Part shown: positions 46,013-55,900 of the stretch, in pieces
How positions within the stretch are numbered: position 1 is the first letter of the stretch
Layout: each line of letters starts with the position of its first letter
Source: Acidobacteriota bacterium
GTDB taxonomy: Bacteria > Acidobacteriota > Blastocatellia > UBA7656
Length of the DNA: 64,000 bases
NCBI GenBank assembly: GCA_040754075.1
Contig: JBFMDH010000025.1
Coordinates: 1 to 64,000, forward strand
Reading direction: 5' to 3'
The notes under the pieces: model-generated
The model's input: the letters and a program-made list of their open reading frames with translations, nothing else
Databases searched by the model: none
Told to the model about the DNA's origin: nothing
Made by a program: the position numbers and the translations under genes

Positions 46013-47728
46013 TCACCTTCGATTGACCTTTCCCGGTCCCCAAATGGCGCGACCGGGCTTCTGACCGGTATGTTCGCCATCCTTTAAAACCTGCGCGCCA
46101 TTGACGAAGACCTGACGTACCCCAACCGCATACTGATGCGGATTTTCAAACGTCGCTTTATCAGCAATCGTCGCCGGATCAAATACCACCACATCAGCGT
46201 ACATTCCAACTTTCAAAAAACCGCGACGGTCTAAACCGAGGTTGGTTGCCGGAAGCCCGGTTAACCGGCGAATCGCTTCCGGTAAGGTGATGACCTTTCC
46301 GTCACGCACATATTTCCCCAGAAGCCGCGCAAAATTTCCGTAAGCGCGCGGGTGGGTGCTTGATTTGATAAACGGCGCTTCGGGAGCCATCGAACCGGCA
46401 TCCGAACCGAAAGAAACCCAAGGCAGTTTAATCTGTTTTTGGATGTTCGCTTCATCCATCATGAAATAGACAGTGCCAACGCGCGAGCCATCTTCGAGCA
46501 CCAAATCCATAATGGCTTCTTCGGGTGATTGACCACGCAAGCGCGCCACTTCAGCCAGGGTTTTCCCGGTGTATTTTTTAAGTTTTTCCGATTTAAATTC
46601 CACCAGCAAAATTCTATCGGGCGAACCGGCGCTCAAATAAAGGTTTTCCCATTTGTCGGAAGGCGTCACGATTTCTTTGGCAATCTTTTTTCGGGTTTCC
46701 GGGTCACGCAATCTTTTAAACAACGCTTCATAACCGCCATCCTGTGTCCACGGTGGCATTGAGGCATCAAGTCCGGTAGCGCCCGCCGGATAGGTGTACA
46801 TATCGGCGGTAATCTTCAATCCGCTTTTGCGGGCAGCGTTGACCATCGCAATTACCTTATCCATTTTGTCCCAGTTCTGTTTGCCCGCGGCTTTGAGATG
46901 ATAAATCTCAGCCGGGATTTTGGCTTCACGGGCGATGCGAATTAATTCCTCGACGGCTTCAATCAAGCGGTTGCCCTCGCTGCGCATATGGGAAATGTAT
47001 TTGCCCTGGTATTTCGCAGCTACCTTGCACATTTCGATTAATTCTTCGGTTGAAGCATAAAACGCCGGTGGATAAATCAAAGATGAGCCAATGCCCAGCG
47101 CCCCGGCTTCCATCTCTTTGCGCACCAGTTCGCGCATCTGCTGCAACTGTTCAGGCGTGGCTTGTTTATCTTCAAGTCCAATCACATATTCACGAATGGT
47201 GGTGGCGCCAATAAACGAAGCGACATTTTGCGACACACCGCGTTTTTCAAGATAGAGCAGGTATTCGGAAAGCGTCGTCCAGGGAATGTCATATTTAATA
47301 TCGCCCATTGATTCGAGGGCGCGCTTTCGCATCTCTTCATTCAATGGACCCATCGAACCCCCTTCGCCGAAAATCTGCGTGGTGACGCCCTGCTTAATCT
47401 CCCCCATCGAACGACCATCAACGATTAGAGAATCAACCGACCAGGAAAGCATATTGATAAAACCGGGCGCGACTGCCATCCCGGTTGCATCCACTACGGT
47501 TTTTGCTTGCGATGAATTGAGTTTTCCAATAGCGGCAATTTTATCGCCGTTGATACCGACATCGGCGCGAACCGGCGCGCGACCGGTTCCGTCATAAACC
47601 ATCCCGCCTTTGATAATCACCTCAAAGCTCTGTGCTGTTCGCTTCTGTGCCAAACCGGTCAACGGCAACATGGCACTCAAAGCGGTTACGAAAAACCGCT
47701 GAAACCTGGTTATCAGCCCATTGTGCAT
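46013..47728 (-). CDS. D-aminoacylase-like amidohydrolase, HxH motif absent
   Basis: A 571-aa amidohydrolase-superfamily protein of the N-acyl-D-amino-acid deacylase type, with a signal peptide-like N-terminus (FFVTALSAMLPLTGLAQ). The metal-barrel landmarks ISHMRSEGN (about 240), IYHLKAAGK (about 280) and FGSDAGS (about 460) are present. The first metal motif, normally GFIDxHxH, reads GFINMLSWS, and the Cys of the usual GNCG loop reads GEGGS. I recall this variant recurring in related bacteria, so it is probably a subfamily with another metal arrangement rather than a broken gene. GGAGCGAACAT precedes ATG 47728. Substrate unknown. Confidence 0.82.
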   Translation of the reverse strand: MHNGLITRFQRFFVTALSAMLPLTGLAQKRTAQSFEVIIKGGMVYDGTGRAPVRADVGINGDKIAAIGKLNSSQAKTVVDATGMAVAPGFINMLSWSVDSLIVDGRSMGEIKQGVTTQIFGEGGSMGPLNEEMRKRALESMGDIKYDIPWTTLSEYLLYLEKRGVSQNVASFIGATTIREYVIGLEDKQATPEQLQQMRELVRKEMEAGALGIGSSLIYPPAFYASTEELIEMCKVAAKYQGKYISHMRSEGNRLIEAVEELIRIAREAKIPAEIYHLKAAGKQNWDKMDKVIAMVNAARKSGLKITADMYTYPAGATGLDASMPPWTQDGGYEALFKRLRDPETRKKIAKEIVTPSDKWENLYLSAGSPDRILLVEFKSEKLKKYTGKTLAEVARLRGQSPEEAIMDLVLEDGSRVGTVYFMMDEANIQKQIKLPWVSFGSDAGSMAPEAPFIKSSTHPRAYGNFARLLGKYVRDGKVITLPEAIRRLTGLPATNLGLDRRGFLKVGMYADVVVFDPATIADKATFENPHQYAVGVRQVFVNGAQVLKDGEHTGQKPGRAIWGPGKVNRR

Positions 47729-47916
47729 ATGTTCGCTCCATTAAAAAAATTTAAGCAGGGTAATCAATCGGGTGAACAGCGAATCGACAACCTTGGTGTC
47801 AGGTTGCGCCCCTTGCTTCCCTTTTATCAACTCCGATTATTGAGACCTGAAACAGTTTGGCATTAGCATACCGACCATATTTCCCACGCGCCGTTTGCAT
47901 AACTGCCGTTGGAGAA

Positions 47917-49053
47917 TCAATCAACATCTGCCGATTGTTCAGCCGTTGGGCGAAGCGAGATTTGCAATGCCTTGATGCGCGAAGCCAGCGTCGTCGGCTT
48001 GACGCCGAGCAATTCAGCCGCGCCGCTCGCACCATAAATTTTGTAGTTCGTCGCCTGCAAAGCCGCTATCAAATTGTCGCGCTCCAGATTTTTGATCTCT
48101 GCATAGGTCATGATTCTGGTCGATGACGCGCGGGCAACCGATGGTTCGCTGGCAGATGAAGCGAGCTGTTTTCGCTGTTCGGAAAGCAGCATGGCGTCGA
48201 GTATCTCCTGCACATCAAGCTTGTACAAAAGACAATTCGACAGAATACGGGCGCGTTCAATGATATTCTCCAATTCGCGAACGTTTCCCGGATAATGATA
48301 GTTTTGCAAGGCGACAAGATTTTCCTCGCTGAGACGCAAAGGGTCGTGACATCGATCACGCCAGTTCATTTTTTGGAGAAAATGCTCAGCCAATAACGGG
48401 ACATCGTCCAATCGTTCACGCAACGGCGGGATGTGAATCGGAAAAACACTGAGACGATAAAATAAATCCTGCCGGAACGCACCCGCCTCTACAGATTTGA
48501 TTAGCTCCCGATTGGTGGCGGCAAGTACGCGCACATCAACCTTTCGCGTGTGATCTTCGCCGACGCGCTCGTATTGACCTTCCTGCAAAACGCGCAAAAG
48601 TTTCCCCTGCAAAGCAAGCGGAATCTCACCAACTTCATCAAGAAAAATCGTCCCGCCATCGGCAAGTCCGAATCTACCCATACGATCTTTGTGCGCTCCG
48701 GTAAACGAGCCTTTGGTATGACCGAAAAATTCCGACTCGAATAAATCCGGGGCGATTGCGGCGCAATTCACTTTCACAATCGGGCGATTGCGCCGCGCGC
48801 TTTTGGCGTGAATCGCTTTGGCTACCAGTTCCTTTCCGGTTCCCGATTCGCCGGTAATTAAAACCGTCGTATTCGACGCCGCAACCAGTTCAAGCTGCTG
48901 TAGGACTTTGCGCCACACGAGGCTTTTGCCAATCAAGCCATCGACCGTATTTCTATCCTCTTCCTCTTCTTCGTAGAAAAATCCTTCGGCAGGCATCATT
49001 TCGCAAGCATAACGAGATTTCGTAATCGAGGCAACGAGAACTCGTGTAGTCAC
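47917..49053 (-). CDS. Short sigma-54-dependent transcriptional activator
   Basis: A 378-aa bacterial enhancer-binding protein. The AAA+ domain (about 40-275) has Walker A GESGTGKE, the sigma-54 contact loop as GSFTGA (usually GAFTGA), Walker [11 protein letters not shown] and the arginine region [10 protein letters not shown]. The C-terminal Fis-type HTH (about 325-370, [20 protein letters not shown]) binds DNA. Only about 40 residues precede the AAA+ domain, so no sensory domain is present; activity may be set by expression or an unseen partner. The GTG at 49053 lacks a ribosome site; ATG at 48999 is possible. It is divergent from an operon with a -24/-12 promoter, its likely target. Confidence 0.92.
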   Translation of the reverse strand: MTTRVLVASITKSRYACEMMPAEGFFYEEEEEDRNTVDGLIGKSLVWRKVLQQLELVAASNTTVLITGESGTGKELVAKAIHAKSARRNRPIVKVNCAAIAPDLFESEFFGHTKGSFTGAHKDRMGRFGLADGGTIFLDEVGEIPLALQGKLLRVLQEGQYERVGEDHTRKVDVRVLAATNRELIKSVEAGAFRQDLFYRLSVFPIHIPPLRERLDDVPLLAEHFLQKMNWRDRCHDPLRLSEENLVALQNYHYPGNVRELENIIERARILSNCLLYKLDVQEILDAMLLSEQRKQLASSASEPSVARASSTRIMTYAEIKNLERDNLIAALQATNYKIYGASGAAELLGVKPTTLASRIKALQISLRPTAEQSADVD

Positions 49054-49131
49054 GATTTTTCAAGCTTCATAAGCAACCCACCCCTACAGGTTTTCTCACT
49101 GCTTTAAAACGACTTACACCTTTTTCGAGGA

Positions 49132-49148
49132 TTGGCATAAGCGATGCA
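49132..49148 (+). promoter_or_regulatory. Sigma-54 (-24/-12) promoter of the ahpD-like operon
   Basis: TTGGCATAAGCGATGCA has GG at 49134-49135 and GC at 49146-49147, exactly the 10-base interval between the GG and GC elements of RpoN promoters. The predicted start is near 49159, 42 bp before ATG 49201. A sigma-54 activator gene is divergent 80 bp away. The rest of the consensus (TGGCAC…TTGC) is met with one or two differences. Confidence 0.7.
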
Positions 49149-49162
49149 CTATGGGGAAAGCA

Positions 49163-49177
49163 CAGCGTTAAACGCTG
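49163..49177 (+). promoter_or_regulatory. Small palindrome in the ahpD-like leader
   Basis: CAGCGT-TAA-ACGCTG, a 6-bp inverted repeat just after the predicted start. It could be a repressor operator or a leader hairpin. No further evidence. Confidence 0.35.
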
Positions 49178-49200
49178 AACCGACTAAAGGAGAAAAAATC

Positions 49201-49746
49201 ATGAGTAGAGTTCAAGCTATTGACTACGAACAAGCGACAGGAAAAACCCGAGCGTTGCTTGATGCCGTCAAAACCAAACTCGGCATTACGCCGAACCTGA
49301 TGAAGACGATGGCACAATCGCCTGCGGTTTTGGAAGCCTATCTGAATTTTAGCGGCGCGCTCAACGGTGGGAAGTTGAACCCCAGGTTGCGCGAACAGAT
49401 CGCCCTCATCACGGCGGAGATCAATGGTTGCGATTATTGCGCTTCGGCTCACACGGCAATCGGCAAAAGCATCGGTTTGTCTGCCGAAGCGATTCTTGCA
49501 GCACGCCAAGGAAACGCCCCCGACGCAAAGTCCGATGCGGCGCTGAAGTTCGCCCGCGCCATTATTGTAAATCGTGGCGAAGTTTCGGATGCCGATTTCC
49601 AAACCGTGAAAGCCGCGGGGTTTGATGAAGGGGAAGTCGCAGAAATCATTGCCAATGTTGCGCTCAACATCTTCACCAACTATTTCAATGAAATCGCCAA
49701 AACCGAGATTGATTTTCCACGTGTTCAAATCGGAATAACCGCATAA
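49201..49746 (+). CDS. Carboxymuconolactone decarboxylase/AhpD-family protein
   Basis: A 181-aa AhpD-like protein. The redox motif CDYCASAH (CxxC then His, about residues 79-86) is the AhpD signature; such proteins act as peroxidase partners or thiol hydroperoxidases. ATG 49201 has AAAGGAG nine bases upstream; the longer frame from 49144 has none. First gene of the operon behind the -24/-12 promoter, followed by an alpha/beta hydrolase, an SDR and a quinone oxidoreductase. A role in handling reactive organic compounds is inferred. Confidence 0.9.
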   Translation: MSRVQAIDYEQATGKTRALLDAVKTKLGITPNLMKTMAQSPAVLEAYLNFSGALNGGKLNPRLREQIALITAEINGCDYCASAHTAIGKSIGLSAEAILAARQGNAPDAKSDAALKFARAIIVNRGEVSDADFQTVKAAGFDEGEVAEIIANVALNIFTNYFNEIAKTEIDFPRVQIGITA

Positions 49747-49823
49747 ACCATTACCGCGAGCCGCAAGGTCGTTTGAGCCAATCGGCGACTCGCCAATATT
49801 CAGAGAAAAGGATACGGATAAAA

Positions 49824-50813
49824 ATGAAACGCGAATTAATTATTAACCCCTGGCGTTACACCTGGATGATGCTCACGCTGTTTGTAAGTTTGCTGTTGGT
49901 AACCAAAACCGGCAGCGCACAACCTGTGCGGACATCACTGACGCAGCGACCAGTAACCTACAACACTTTGAAAATTGACAATCTGGAAATTTTTTACCGC
50001 GAAGCGGGTGATGCCAACAAGCCAACTATTCTTTTACTGCATGGCTTTCCCACTTCATCACATATGTTTCGTAACCTGATTCCGCTGCTTGCTGACAACT
50101 ATCACGTTGTCGCGCCGGATTATCCGGGGTTTGGTTACAGTTCTGCGCCGGATGTCAACGAATTTGAATACACATTCGATAATTTGGCGAAAGTCATTGA
50201 ACAATTTACTCTCGCCAAAGGGTTGAAAAAATACAGCCTCTATGTGCAGGACTACGGTGCGCCTGTCGGTTATCGTCTGGCGGCAAAATATCCTGACCGC
50301 GTGCAGGCGTTGATTGTGCAAAACGGCAACGCTTATGCAGAAGGCTTGCCGAAAAACTTTTGGAATCCGCTACAAAACTATTGGGAAAATCCGAGCGCAG
50401 AAAACGCCAATAAACTACGGGGATTTTTGCAATTGGAGGCGACCAAATGGCAGTACACCCACGGCACACGTAACCCGAATCGCATCTCCCCGGACACCTG
50501 GACATTTGATCAGGCATTGCTGGATCGTTCGGGCAACCAGGACATTCAACTCAAATTGTTTTTTGATTATCGCTCGAACCCGCCATTGTATGCACAGTGG
50601 CAGGACTATTTTCGCAAAGCCCAACCGCCAACCCTGATTGTGTGGGGTAAAAACGATCAGACATTTTCGGTAGAAGGCGCAGAAGCATACAAACGCGATT
50701 TGAAAAACATCGAGTTTCATTTGCTCGACACCGGACATTTCGCGCTTGAAGAAGAAGGCGAGCACATCGCTCAACTGATTCAAAGCTTTTTGGCGAAACA
50801 AAAGATTCGATAA
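49824..50813 (+). CDS. Secreted alpha/beta hydrolase (epoxide hydrolase/dehalogenase-like)
   Basis: A 329-aa protein with an N-terminal signal or anchor ([19 protein letters not shown], about 12-30). The oxyanion motif [10 protein letters not shown], then a nucleophile elbow VQDYGAPVG with Asp as nucleophile, places it with epoxide hydrolases and haloalkane dehalogenases; the catalytic His is in [13 protein letters not shown] 49824 follows AAAAGGATACGG; the frame from 49773 has no ribosome site. Second gene of the likely sigma-54 operon. Substrate unknown. Confidence 0.85.
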   Translation: MKRELIINPWRYTWMMLTLFVSLLLVTKTGSAQPVRTSLTQRPVTYNTLKIDNLEIFYREAGDANKPTILLLHGFPTSSHMFRNLIPLLADNYHVVAPDYPGFGYSSAPDVNEFEYTFDNLAKVIEQFTLAKGLKKYSLYVQDYGAPVGYRLAAKYPDRVQALIVQNGNAYAEGLPKNFWNPLQNYWENPSAENANKLRGFLQLEATKWQYTHGTRNPNRISPDTWTFDQALLDRSGNQDIQLKLFFDYRSNPPLYAQWQDYFRKAQPPTLIVWGKNDQTFSVEGAEAYKRDLKNIEFHLLDTGHFALEEEGEHIAQLIQSFLAKQKIR

Positions 50814-50840
50814 CCAAATTTATAAACCAGGAGAAAAATC

Positions 50841-51590
50841 ATGAAGAGATTCAATGGAAAAACAGTTGTGATTACCGGCGGCAACAGTGGCATCGGTTTA
50901 GCAACCGCCAAAGCCTTCGCCGCTGAAGGAGCGAAGGTCGTCATTTCAGGACGCGATGCACAAACTTTGAATAAAGCCGCGCAAGAAATTGGTGGGGAGA
51001 CGCTCTCAGTCAAAGCGGATGTTACCAGTGTGAGCGATTTGGAAAAATTGTTCACTGAAACGCAAAAGCGATTCGGGAAGATTGATGCGCTATTTGTCAA
51101 TGCCGGAATCGCCAAATTCGCGTCGCTTGCTGAGACCAACGAAAGCGTGTTTGATGAATTGGTCGCCACCAATTTCAAAGGCGCGTATTTCACTATTCAA
51201 AAAGCTCTACCACTGTTTAAGGACAATGCGGCAATCGTCATCAATACCACGGTCGCGCATCAACTCGGACTGCCGGCTACGAGCGTTTATGCTGCGACCA
51301 AAGCGGCTTTGCGTTCATTGGCACGTTCGCTCTCGGCAGAGTTAATCGAACGCGGCATTCGCGTCAACGCGGTGGCGCCGGGACCGATTGAAACGCCGAT
51401 TTATGGTCGGCTGGGGTTGCCGCAGGAAGCTGTACAGGAACTGGCGGCGGGCATCCTGAGCCGCGTGCCTATGAAACGCTTCGGCACACCCGAAGACGTT
51501 GCCAACGCGGTTTTGTTCCTCGCATCAGAGGATTCGGCTTACGTTGCAGGCGTAGAGGTTGGGGTTGACGGCGGCATGGGGCAACTCTGA
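50841..51590 (+). CDS. Short-chain dehydrogenase/reductase
   Basis: A 249-aa NAD(P)-dependent oxidoreductase. The cofactor loop GGNSGIGLA is at residues 12-20, NAG at about 88-90, and the active site SVYAATKAA is near 151-159. The residue 13 before the catalytic Tyr, normally Ser, is Thr (VINTTVAHQ), a substitution seen in some active members. CAGGAG precedes ATG 50841. Third gene of the operon. Confidence 0.92.
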   Translation: MKRFNGKTVVITGGNSGIGLATAKAFAAEGAKVVISGRDAQTLNKAAQEIGGETLSVKADVTSVSDLEKLFTETQKRFGKIDALFVNAGIAKFASLAETNESVFDELVATNFKGAYFTIQKALPLFKDNAAIVINTTVAHQLGLPATSVYAATKAALRSLARSLSAELIERGIRVNAVAPGPIETPIYGRLGLPQEAVQELAAGILSRVPMKRFGTPEDVANAVLFLASEDSAYVAGVEVGVDGGMGQL

Positions 51591-51607
51591 GTTCATAAAA
51601 TCAAAGA

Positions 51608-51641
51608 CGCGCGACTCGAACTGATTCGGGTCGCGCGCCTT
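51608..51641 (+). terminator. GC-rich hairpin after the SDR gene
   Basis: CGCGCGACTCGAA (51608-51620) pairs with 51625-51637 with one G-U pair and a 4-nt loop, then CCTTTCG. With only a short T-run it may be a partial terminator separating the quinone oxidoreductase gene. Confidence 0.45.
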
Positions 51642-51746
51642 TCGATGAATGAAGCGAAATAGTCATACCGAATTTTATTAATTGATTCGGATATACAGTC
51701 TGCTGTTGAAATAACCAAAATGATTCAAAATGATTGGAGAAAGAAA

Positions 51747-52730
51747 ATGAGAGCAGTTCAATTACACGGATTTGAAGGCATAAAAAGTTTAAAACTGGTG
51801 GACATCGGCAAACCTCAGCCGGGTGAGGGAGAAGTCTTGATTGCAGTGAAGGCGGCTGGAATGAACTACGCTGAAGTCGAACAAATTCATGGCAAGTATC
51901 CGACTTTTGGCAAAGAGGTTCCTTTTGTCATGGGGTTTGAAGCGGCGGGGGTTGTGGTCGATACCGGAGCAGGGGTCACGCAGTTCAAAGCCGGTGACCC
52001 GGTAGCGGCGCTGGTTTCAAGCGGCGGCTATGCGGAGTTTGCTATCGCTCCGGCGCAAGCGGTGATTCCCTTGCCAACCGCAATCACCTTCCCCGAAGCA
52101 ACCACCATTCCGATTCAAGGAATGACCGCTTATACCATTCTGAAATATCTGGTGATGCCGGTCGCTCACGAAAGTCTGCTCATTCAAGCCGCAGCCGGTG
52201 GCGTGGGACTTTATTTGGTTCAAATCGCCAAACTCTTCGGCATTAAAAACGTCATCGCGCTGGCTAGTTCTGATGAAAAACTTGAATTGGTGAAAACCCT
52301 CGGTGCGGATGTTGTCATCAACTATTCCAAACCCGCATGGGCGGAAAAAGTACGCCAGTCCACTCAAGGTCAGGGGGTAGATGTCGTGCTGCAAATGTCA
52401 TCGGATAAGGTTGGCGAAGAGAGTTTCAAGCTCACGGCTCCCGGCGGGAGAATCGTTCTCTTTGGCGCAAAAAACTATCATGATTCAATCAGCACCGAGC
52501 AAGTCCGCCAACTCATCTGGCAAAATCAATCGTTGGTTGGTTTTGCTTATCCGGCTCTGCCACCTGAGCGCATAGCAGAAAGCCTGCCGGACTTTTTGAA
52601 ACTCATCGAAGAAAAGAAGGTGAAAATTTTTGCCAATCAGGTTTTCCCATTCTCGCAAGCGCCACAAGCATTTGAAGCATTGAGCAGTCGCCAGACAATT
52701 GGCAAAGTGGTTCTCACACCGGAGAGTTAG
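51747..52730 (+). CDS. Quinone oxidoreductase-like MDR protein
   Basis: A 327-aa medium-chain reductase without the structural zinc Cys set. The N-terminal GroES-like part ends in QFKAGDPVAAL. The NADPH fold has QAAAGGVGLYLVQIAK (about 146-161). GGAGAAAG precedes ATG 51747; the frame from 51720 is longer by nine codons without a ribosome site. It reduces quinones or enones by family. It may be read with the upstream trio if the hairpin is leaky, or alone. Confidence 0.9.
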   Translation: MRAVQLHGFEGIKSLKLVDIGKPQPGEGEVLIAVKAAGMNYAEVEQIHGKYPTFGKEVPFVMGFEAAGVVVDTGAGVTQFKAGDPVAALVSSGGYAEFAIAPAQAVIPLPTAITFPEATTIPIQGMTAYTILKYLVMPVAHESLLIQAAAGGVGLYLVQIAKLFGIKNVIALASSDEKLELVKTLGADVVINYSKPAWAEKVRQSTQGQGVDVVLQMSSDKVGEESFKLTAPGGRIVLFGAKNYHDSISTEQVRQLIWQNQSLVGFAYPALPPERIAESLPDFLKLIEEKKVKIFANQVFPFSQAPQAFEALSSRQTIGKVVLTPES

Positions 52731-52760
52731 TACGTTGGAAACTAAATTTCTTGAGGTTCA

Positions 52761-52814
52761 GAGTAACGCCTTCAGGCGTGAAGCGTCCTGCTCTCACGCC
52801 TGAAGGCGTTACTC
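52761..52814. repeat. 21-bp perfect inverted repeat with 12-nt loop
   Basis: Arms 52761-52781 and 52794-52814 are exact complements. Each arm contains the smaller palindrome ACGCCTTCAGGCGT. It sits between convergent genes. It resembles dispersed palindromic repeats more than a terminator, since no T-run follows either side. Confidence 0.85.
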
Positions 52815-52914
52815 TCAACTCCTAAAAAATATCAACCAACCGAATTTCAAGTGTCGTTATGAGAGCAAATCAAAGACCGGCTCGCAACCGCAACTTAATG
52901 ACTTTCGGTTGACC

Positions 52915-55900
52915 TTACTTATTGCCGGAAGCCGCCGGACGTGTGTTGTTGTAATAATTCGGATAGACCGGTTTTTTATGTTTCGGCAAAGGATTTTTCT
53001 TCAGCAAATCCATTACCACTTCAACCGCTTTTTCGAGTTGCGGGTCGCGTCCCTGACGCCACAATGCCGGGTCGAATTCAACTTCAACATCCGGGTCGGT
53101 GCCGTGATTTTCGACATCCCACTCGCCTTTTAAATTATAGAAAGCGACACGCGGCGCGGTAACGCTGCCGCCATCCATCAAGGTCGGGTAATCGTAAATG
53201 CCAACCAATCCGCCCCAGGTGCGTTTGCCGACCAGGGGACCGACTCCGGCATTTTTAAATAACCACGGCATCAAATCGCCGCCTGAACCCGCGAATTCAT
53301 TAATGATCATCGCCTTCGGTCCATAAATCGACGCCACCGGCGTAGTGAAATCTTTGCCTTCACGAGTTGCCCAGTAATTCATCAGAGGTCTTCGCATGTA
53401 ATCGATGATGTAATCCGCTGCGGTGCCTCCGCCATTAAACCGCTCATCCACTACCGCACCATCCTTATTGATTTGCGCGAAATAATACCGGTTGAAATTG
53501 GTGTACCCGCCAAGAGAAGTATCGGGCAAATGAACATAAGCGAGTTTTCCACCACTCAGTTGATCGACTTTGCGACGATTGTCTTCTATCCACGCGAGGT
53601 AACGCAAACTCGCATCATTGGCAATCGGTACGACTGTCACTTCGCGGGCATTTGAACCATCCGGATTAGCGCCGACTTTTATGACTACCTGTTTACCAGC
53701 GGTCTCTTCAAAGAAGGCGAATATATTATCGCTTGCCGTCAGGTTGCGACCATTAACCGAAATTAAATATTCACCGGCAGTGACGTTGACGCCGGGTTGC
53801 GTAAGCGGCGCGCGAAATTGTGGATTCCAGTTTTCGCCGTTATAGACCCGCGCAAAACGATACCGACCGTTCTCGATTTTATAATCTGCACCGAGTAAGC
53901 CGGTTTGCGTCCGTCTTGGGTTTGGAAGATCACCCCCATTAATAAAGGTGTGACCAAGCACTGTGGTTCCCAACATCTCGGTAAACAAATAATTCAAATC
54001 CGCCCGATGTGCTACTGCATTCAGAAATGGTTTATACAACGCTTCGGCAGCTTTGATATTCAATCCATGCGTGTTGGGGTCATAGATGAAATCGCGTTGA
54101 ATCCGCCACACCTCCGTATACATCTGTTGCCACTCGGCTTTGGGGTCAACATAGACTTCAACATCTGCCAAATTCACCATGCCTTGTCCGGGTTGAATCG
54201 GGGTTGCGGTTGCGGCGATAAACCAGGCGGGTCCTAACCGAAAGAGAATTTTTTCGCCATTTGCCGAAATATCGAAAGCCGTGATGTTTTCCAAAACCTT
54301 ATCGAGTTTGCGTTTTTCCAAATCATATTTGTGCAGGGTGACGAGTCCGCCGCCAAACAATCCGCCAAGCCCGCCGGTGGATTCCAATAGATAAACAAAA
54401 CCTGCTTTTCCGACACGCAATCCGACATAAGGTTTTGCAGGAATCGCTAACGCCAGTATGCGTTGACCGATATTATCGAAATCAATTTTTACCGGTTCGG
54501 CTTCTTTTTTCTGTCCTGCGGCATTTGCAGCGCCGCCTGCCGCTGGAGCGTCCGGTTTTTTATTATCGGCTTTCTTCTCTTCTTCAACTTTTTCTTCATC
54601 GCTTTGTGGCGCAAGCGGCGAAGGCAAATCTTTTTTCAAGACGATTAAATAGGCGCTGCGCGTCACCTGATGAGGAAAGCTCGACATATCCAACCAACCT
54701 GAAGTGGGACCGGCATTGGTGCTTGCGGTAAAGTAGATATATTTGCCGCTCTTATCGAAATTCGCGTATCGCGCATCGCTTAATCCATCGGTAATCTGCG
54801 TGCTCTTGTTGTCATCCAATGAATAAACGAACACCGCGCCGAGATGATTATCGAGTTGTTTGGTATAGGTAATCCATTTGCTGTCGTGCGACCAATTCGG
54901 GTCTAACACCCGCCAGGGGTTTTCATAGGTATTCGTATCGACTTTAACCGGATTGCCTTTTTCAATATCGACATACCAGAGGTTCAATCGCTTATCCGTA
55001 TAAGCAATTTTTTTGCTGTCGGGCGACCACAGCGGTGAATAGAAAAATGAAGGGGGATTGCCGAGATTGATTTTTTTCACTTCGCCCATCCCTGATTGAT
55101 TGCTGAGATGCAGCGCATATTCGCCCGCTGCATCCGAAAAATAAGCAATCCATTTTCCATCCGGCGACCATGCCGGGTCGCGTTCGGCAATGCCTGTGGT
55201 GTTGGTTAAATTACGCGGGTTGCCTTTTTCAGCCGGTACGGTGATGATTTCGCCGCGCACTTCAAATACCGCGCGAACTCCTGTGGCGGAAAGCGTCGCC
55301 GATTGAACGTTGCGCCCAACCTTGACATATTTGGGACGCACACCCGGCAAATCACCATTTAAGGTGATATTGATTTTTTTCGATTTTCCCGAATCCACAT
55401 CCAAAAGGTTCAAAGAGCCGAATTGTTCATAAACAATTGCGCCTGCGCCAGCCGATGCCGATTTGATGTCGAGACCGGAATTTTGTATGACCTGATTTAC
55501 TTTCTTTGAAGCGATGTCATAAGAAAAGAGGGTGACCGCGCCATTACGGTCAGAGAGGAAATAGATTTTATTGCCAATCCACATCGGGTCGGAATCGTTG
55601 GAATTGTCGCGCGGCAATTTTTCGATACTTGAATCGGCAAGTCGCGCAATCCAAATCGGGGTGGTTTGTCCGCCACGATATTTTTTCCAGGCAGCCTGCC
55701 ACTGAACGGTCGGCACATAAGCCAGCCGGGTTCCATCCGGTGAATATGAACCCGATACGCCCATCGGTAGTGGAACTTCGGTTGGATAGCCGCCTTCTAC
55801 AGGAATCGTAAATAAACGCGGCGTCGGATTGTAGCTGTTTTGATTTGACTCGAAAAGAATCTGTTTGCCATCCGGTGTCCAACCGCGAACTGATTCCGGA

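Noticed and set aside
45875-46087. 70-codon plus-strand frame after the orphan terminator
   Set aside because: Starts inside the terminator hairpin, no ribosome site, overlaps the D-aminoacylase-like gene.
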